55,564 bases of DNA from the NCBI GenBank assembly GCA_022648295.1, contig JALCME010000027.1, forward strand, positions 1 to 55,564. Direction: 5' to 3'. The DNA is from Bacteroides sp. GTDB lineage: Bacteria; Bacteroidota; Bacteroidia; Bacteroidales; Bacteroidaceae. Below are positions 51,892 to 55,564 of the stretch, piece by piece. Numbering within the stretch: the first letter of the stretch is position 1; the number at the start of each line of letters is the position of its first letter. The notes beneath the pieces were generated by a model that was given only the letters and a program-made list of their open reading frames with translations, searched no databases and was not told where the DNA came from. Made by a program: the position numbers and the translations under genes.

Positions 51892-53299
51892 ATTGCTTTG
51901 GATTTTTAGTTCTTTTCGTGAAGTCTCTCTCATAGTTGCTATGTCCCTGTCCTGTGCGCTCTTTTTCTGTGCGTTCCTGTCTGGAGTGTCCTTGCGAGGA
52001 ATATCTTTGAGTGGGACGGTCTTGATGGCGTCCTTCATTCTTTGTTTCATATTCCCTGGAGTGCCCCCGCGGCTTAAATTCTCTGGGTTTGTGGTATTCT
52101 TTGGAGTCGGGATACTTTCTCCTTCTTTCCTGAGGCGAATCTTCGGCATCCTTCTGCCTGAATTCTCTGTATTTGCCGTCAAATATTTCATATTTACGAA
52201 ATTCGCATTCCAAAGCTCCGTTAAACAAAGGTACTTTCTCTGTTGCCTTTAGTCCAATCTGATCGAAGCACTCTTCCCGGTAGGAAAGTACCCATGCCGT
52301 ATTTCCCACAAAAGCATGTTTCAATCGCTCTCCGATCATTTGGTACAAACCTAACAAGTCGTTTGTTGAGATGCGCTCTCCATAAGGGGGATTGGTGATT
52401 ATAATAGCTTTTTCCGCAGGTTGTTCAAACTGCTGGAAAGGTTGTAGTTGCAGGGTGATGTCTTTGGAAACACTTGCCGCTTTTATATTGTGCGTGGCTA
52501 TATCAAAAGCTTTGGGGCTGTTGTCGTACCCGTAGATGTGGTGGGTGAACTTACGCTCCTGACTGTCATCGTTGTAGATGGAGTCAAACAAGTCCTGATC
52601 AAAGTCATTCCATTTCTCGAAAGCAAACTCTTTACGGAATACTCCCGGGGAGATATTGCGTGCAATCAGTGCAGCTTCAACAGGAATGGTTCCCGAACCG
52701 CACATTGGATCGATTAAATCGCACTCTCCATGCCAACCGGTCATCATGATCATACCCGCAGCTAGTACCTCATTTAAAGGTGCTTCCACTGCTTCCTGAC
52801 GATAGCCCCGGCGGTGAAGTGATTCACCGGAAGAATCAAGTGAAAGGGTACAGCTTGTTTGGGCAATATGGATGTTCAATGAAATATCCGGTTTATTGAT
52901 GCGTACCGAAGGGCGTTTGCCCATCTTCTCCCGGAAGTAATCTACTATGGCATCTTTTACTTTGTAAGATACAAACTTGGAATGGCGGAACTCTTCGCTA
53001 AAGACTACTGCATCTACGGCAAAGGTTTTGTCTATGTCCAAATAGTCCTCCCACTGGATGGACTTTATTTGCTCGTAAACTTCGTCGGCATCTTTGGCCG
53101 TAAACTGTTTGATAGGCTTTAAAATGCGGATTGCTGTCCGGAGACAGAAATTTGCCTTGTATAACATTTCCTTGTCGCCACTGAATGATACCATGCGGCG
53201 CCCAATCTGTATGTTGTCTGCTCCGAGTACAGTAAGTTCCTGTGCTAATACTTCTTCCAAACCCTGAAATGTTTTGGCGATTATCTCAAAAGTCTCCAT
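51875..53299 (-). CDS. RlmL-type 23S rRNA (guanine-N2) methyltransferase with a basic C-terminal tail
   Basis: The 474-residue protein has an N-terminal THUMP domain (about 45-165) and a Rossmann methyltransferase domain with MCGSGTIPVEAALIARNI (SAM motif I, about 199-216) and IITNPPYGERIS (catalytic NPPY, about 300-311). It fits the N-terminal half of RlmKL (m2G2445) and the stand-alone RlmL of Bacteroidota. Residues about 380-474 are a low-complexity Arg/Lys/Glu/Ser/His-rich tail (SKEYHKPREFKPRGHSREYE), not part of the catalytic fold, and probably disordered and RNA-binding. Confidence 0.88.
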   Translation of the reverse strand: METFEIIAKTFQGLEEVLAQELTVLGADNIQIGRRMVSFSGDKEMLYKANFCLRTAIRILKPIKQFTAKDADEVYEQIKSIQWEDYLDIDKTFAVDAVVFSEEFRHSKFVSYKVKDAIVDYFREKMGKRPSVRINKPDISLNIHIAQTSCTLSLDSSGESLHRRGYRQEAVEAPLNEVLAAGMIMMTGWHGECDLIDPMCGSGTIPVEAALIARNISPGVFRKEFAFEKWNDFDQDLFDSIYNDDSQERKFTHHIYGYDNSPKAFDIATHNIKAASVSKDITLQLQPFQQFEQPAEKAIIITNPPYGERISTNDLLGLYQMIGERLKHAFVGNTAWVLSYREECFDQIGLKATEKVPLFNGALECEFRKYEIFDGKYREFRQKDAEDSPQERRRKYPDSKEYHKPREFKPRGHSREYETKNEGRHQDRPTQRYSSQGHSRQERTEKERTGQGHSNYERDFTKRTKNPKQYDKKK

Positions 53300-53378
53300 G
53301 CTGATTCTTTGTTGTTTACGATTAATATGACTAAAAACGATTCTTTTTTATAGCATTCGTCCGTCCGTGGGGCAGGCT

Positions 53379-54278
53379 CTATTTCTTTGCTTTGGTTTGT
53401 ACAATCCGGGCTCCAGCCGGAACATTTTCCGTTACCCAGATATTACCGCCGACGGTTGCTCCCTGTCCAATTGTTATACGCCCCAATATGGTTGCATTGG
53501 AGTATACAATAACGTTATCTTCCAGAATGGGATGGCGGGGAATACCTTTAATCGGCGTTCCGCTTTCGTCCAACGGAAAGCTCTTGGCACCAAGGGTTAC
53601 GCCCTGATAGAGTTTCACGTTATCACCAATGACGCAGGTCTCTCCAATGACGACGCCTGTGCCATGATCAATAGTGAAGTGCTTTCCAATGATGGCTCCG
53701 GGGTGAATATCTATGCCGGTTTCGCTATGTGCCATCTCCGTAATGATACGGGGGATGAGCGGTACACCGAGAGTTAGCAAATCGTGTGCGAGGCGATAGT
53801 TGACAATGGCCCGTATGGCCGGATAGCAACTAATCACTTCCCCGAAACTGTGAGCTGCGGGATCTCCATTGTAAGCAGCTTCCACATCTGTGGCAAGTAC
53901 CCGTCTCATTTCCGGTAAATGGCTGATGAACTTAGCTGCCAGTGCAGTTGCTTCTTCCCGTTGGCTTTCGGTACAGCAGCTGCATTCATCGTCTGTGCCG
54001 AAGCAAAGTCCTGCCAGGATCTGTTCCGTCAGCAAGTCGAAAAGATGTTCTACATTTACGCCTATGTGGTAGGTCATTGTGCGGCTATTAACCGTAGAGT
54101 TTCCAAAATAGCCGGGGAAGAGAATGGCACGCGACAATTCGATGATGTCATACAAGGCTTTGCCTGAGGGCAATGGATTGCCGTCCGTATGTTGGTGAAA
54201 CAGTCCTTTATAAGATTCGCTTTCCGATAGCTCATCAACTGCCTGTGTCAGAATGTGGGTAAAACTGAGTGGACTCAT
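53379..54278 (-). CDS. cysE: serine O-acetyltransferase
   Basis: It acetylates serine with acetyl-CoA, giving O-acetylserine for CysK. The 299-residue protein has a helical N-terminal half (about 1-150) and the left-handed beta-helix of hexapeptide repeats (about 175-285). Motifs are AHSETGIDIHPGAIIGKHFT, DHGTGVVIGETCVIGDNV, PILEDNVIVYSNATILGRIT and GATVGGNIWVTENVPAG. It resembles the larger SAT type of Bacteroidales with the cysteine-rich GTDDECSCC insert in the N-terminal half. It is divergent from cysK with 159 bases between. Confidence 0.93.
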   Translation of the reverse strand: MSPLSFTHILTQAVDELSESESYKGLFHQHTDGNPLPSGKALYDIIELSRAILFPGYFGNSTVNSRTMTYHIGVNVEHLFDLLTEQILAGLCFGTDDECSCCTESQREEATALAAKFISHLPEMRRVLATDVEAAYNGDPAAHSFGEVISCYPAIRAIVNYRLAHDLLTLGVPLIPRIITEMAHSETGIDIHPGAIIGKHFTIDHGTGVVIGETCVIGDNVKLYQGVTLGAKSFPLDESGTPIKGIPRHPILEDNVIVYSNATILGRITIGQGATVGGNIWVTENVPAGARIVQTKAKK

Positions 54279-54304
54279 TAGGATATCCTTAATTTATTAG
54301 GGTA

Positions 54305-54312
54305 CAAAGGTA
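54305..54312 (-). promoter_or_regulatory. -7 box of cysE
   Basis: The minus strand reads TACCTTTG, an exact match, giving a leader of about 20 bases before the start at 54278. A TTTG (54325-54328, minus strand) is only 12 bases upstream, too close for a standard -33 box. Confidence 0.5.
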
Positions 54313-54390
54313 AGGATTCTTATGCAAAATCCCTCATTTATAGTATGAAAATCCCACAAATGTGGTATTCTGTTTAAACTATTATACCCT

Positions 54391-54398
54391 TACTTTTG
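54391..54398 (+). promoter_or_regulatory. -7 box of cysK
   Basis: TACTTTTG matches TAnnTTTG exactly, 39 bases before the ATG at 54438. The -33 match is weak. The 80 bases between the cysE and cysK boxes could hold a shared sulfur-responsive operator, but no clear palindrome was seen. Confidence 0.5.
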
Positions 54399-54437
54399 TA
54401 ACAAAGAAAAGTAGATCTAATTTAAAACTCTAAAGAT

Positions 54438-55385
54438 ATGGCTAAAATAGCAAAATGTCTTACCGATTTGGTGGGCAATACTCCTTTATTGGAGCTTAGT
54501 AATTATAATGCAGATAAAAAGTTAAACGCCCGTCTGGTTGCAAAGTTGGAATACTTTAATCCGGCTGGAAGTGTGAAAGATCGCGTAGCATTGGCGATGA
54601 TTGAAGCGGCGGAAGCTTCCGGTCGTTTACAAGCCGGAGCTACAATTATAGAACCTACGAGTGGTAATACCGGAGTGGGATTGGCTTTTGTGGCTGCCGC
54701 AAAAGGATATAAGCTTGTCTTAACGATGCCCGACACCATGAGTCTGGAACGTAGAAACCTTTTAAAAGCATTGGGTGCCGAACTGGTGTTGACACCCGGT
54801 GCATCGGGAATGAAGGGAGCTATTGCCCGTGCTGAGGAATTAAAAGAGACTACTCCCGGTAGTGTGATCCTGCAGCAATTTGATAATCCTGCAAATCCTG
54901 ATATGCATGAACGTACTACAGGACAAGAAATCTGGCAGGACACAGACGGTAAGGTGGATATCTTTGTTGCCGGAGTAGGTACGGGGGGAACAGTCAGTGG
55001 AGTAGGGAAAGCGCTGAAAGGGCATAATCCTTCGGTAAAGATTGTAGCAGTTGAACCTGCGGATTCTCCGGTATTGTCCGGTGGTGCTCCGGGTCCTCAT
55101 AAAATACAAGGTATCGGAGCCGGGTTTGTGCCTAAGAATTATAATGCGGGAGTGGTTGATGCAGTTTTGCAGGTAACCAATGATGATGCTATTCGTACTA
55201 GTCGGGAACTGGCTCGTTTAGAAGGCCTGTTGGTAGGTATTTCATCTGGTGCAGCTGTAAGTGCAGCAACCAGTCTGGCCGCCTTGCCGGAAAATGAGGG
55301 AAAGACCATTGTAGTGCTTCTTCCTGATACCGGTGAGCGGTATTTGTCAACGCTATTGTATGCTTTTGAAGAATATCCGCTTTAG
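54438..55385 (+). CDS. cysK: cysteine synthase A
   Basis: This PLP enzyme makes cysteine from O-acetylserine and sulfide. The 315-residue protein has the PLP lysine Lys47 in NPAGSVKDR, the substrate loop EPTSGNTG (72-79), the phosphate-binding GVGTGGTVSGVGK (about 178-190) and the C-terminal ISSGAAVSAA. The length is as expected. cysE is divergent next to it and supplies the substrate; the pair covers the whole route from serine to cysteine. Confidence 0.95.
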   Translation: MAKIAKCLTDLVGNTPLLELSNYNADKKLNARLVAKLEYFNPAGSVKDRVALAMIEAAEASGRLQAGATIIEPTSGNTGVGLAFVAAAKGYKLVLTMPDTMSLERRNLLKALGAELVLTPGASGMKGAIARAEELKETTPGSVILQQFDNPANPDMHERTTGQEIWQDTDGKVDIFVAGVGTGGTVSGVGKALKGHNPSVKIVAVEPADSPVLSGGAPGPHKIQGIGAGFVPKNYNAGVVDAVLQVTNDDAIRTSRELARLEGLLVGISSGAAVSAATSLAALPENEGKTIVVLLPDTGERYLSTLLYAFEEYPL

Positions 55386-55467
55386 AAGGTGGAAGTCTTC
55401 TTGTCTGATTTGGGCATGTCCTAATCTAATAAAAGGTCCTACCATTACTCTGAAAAAGTGAAGTGAA

Positions 55468-55496
55468 CCCCAAAGTTTGGACAAAAAACTTTGGGG
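55468..55496. terminator. hairpin in the IS leader
   Basis: CCCCAAAGTTT (55468-55478) pairs perfectly with AAACTTTGGGG (55486-55496), loop of 7 bases, directly upstream of the transposase start. Such hairpins in IS leaders usually block read-through of outside transcripts into the transposase gene. Confidence 0.55.
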
Positions 55497-55503
55497 CTTA
55501 TTT

Positions 55504-55564
55504 ATGAATAAAAAACATTCCTTCTCTGACCGTCTGATGTATATGCATCTGCTTGAAGATGGTT
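55504..55564 (+). CDS. IS3-family transposase OrfA, N-terminus (partial)
   Basis: The frame starting with ATG at 55504 encodes MNKKHSFSDRLMYMHLLEDG before the window ends. The short basic start and the DRLMYMHLLEDG helix are like the N-terminus of OrfA-type helix-turn-helix proteins of IS3 elements. Only 20 residues are visible. Confidence 0.65.
   Translation, partial: MNKKHSFSDRLMYMHLLEDG

Larger units (their letters stand above)
55459..55564 (+). mobile_element. 5' end of an IS3-family insertion sequence (cut by window edge)
   Basis: TGAAGTGAACCCCAAAG begins a terminal repeat with the TG dinucleotide normal for IS3 elements. Its reverse complement (GTCCAAACTTTGGGG and then TTCACTTCA) resembles the IS end at 104-127. 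A partial transposase frame follows. The element is in the same orientation as the one at the left edge. Confidence 0.7.

Noticed and set aside
51892..52191. 100-residue N-terminal extension of the S9 peptidase
   Set aside because: It lies within the basic tail codons of the RlmL-type gene and precedes a perfect signal peptide at 51891.

Overview
The window is a chromosomal segment of a Bacteroides-like gut bacterium (order Bacteroidales). This rests on protein families typical of the group (DUF4270, DUF4907, DUF4369/TlpA-like lipoproteins, DUF2723, an XerD of Bacteroidales type), lipoprotein signals followed by acidic residues, weak or absent Shine-Dalgarno sequences, and many copies of the Bacteroidetes -7 promoter box TAnnTTTG, some with a TTTG box 18-20 bases upstream. 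Most of it is housekeeping DNA. No rRNA, tRNA, CRISPR array, prophage or conjugative element was seen.

Layout. 1-127 is the 3' end of an IS3-family element and 55459-55564 is the 5' end of another, both reading rightwards. 0.2-7.3 kb: nadB, a small PH-like membrane protein, a LytTR regulator with a degenerate receiver, and a divergent surface block (DUF4270 lipoprotein plus outer-membrane barrel leftwards; kelch lipoprotein plus DUF4907 protein rightwards). 7.9-14.5 kb: GH31 glycosidase, PH-like protein, dihydrolipoyl dehydrogenase, DUF2007 protein, PBP4-type peptidase. 14.5-21.5 kb: a divergent AraC regulator and an RND efflux operon (adaptor, pump, a previously easy-to-miss 39-residue membrane protein, TolC-like lipoprotein). 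21.6-28.7 kb: hypothetical proteins, succinate/acetate CoA-transferase, miaB, ADP-forming acyl-CoA synthetase. 28.9-36.9 kb: transposase remnant, comM-like ATPase, TlpA-like lipoprotein without its cysteines, OmpA-like/TPR lipoprotein, xerD, aroQ, pyk. 37-49.6 kb: O-methyltransferase, rbfA, LolC/E-type permease, deacetylase, large DUF2723 membrane protein, zinc-type ABC ATPase and binding protein without a permease, mnmD, two membrane proteins, purD. 49.7-55.4 kb: prolyl dipeptidyl/tripeptidyl peptidase, RlmL-type methyltransferase, and divergent cysE and cysK, which together make cysteine from serine.

The least explained signals are between genes. Three palindromic arrays (7378-7466, 22388-22482, 44019-44110) share a 22-base period; in two of them 12-base near-palindromes related to CCAACGTGTTGG alternate with 10-base cores related to ACATAGAGAT in either orientation, and all three sit 40-100 bases after a stop codon and before a gene on the same strand. 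Two related candidate small RNAs on the minus strand (24538-24615 and 39475-39542) have a Bacteroidetes-type promoter, a shared 5' body and a rho-independent terminator. The 39-residue protein inside the efflux operon is a candidate pump accessory subunit. All functions are inferred from sequence by eye; no database search was run.
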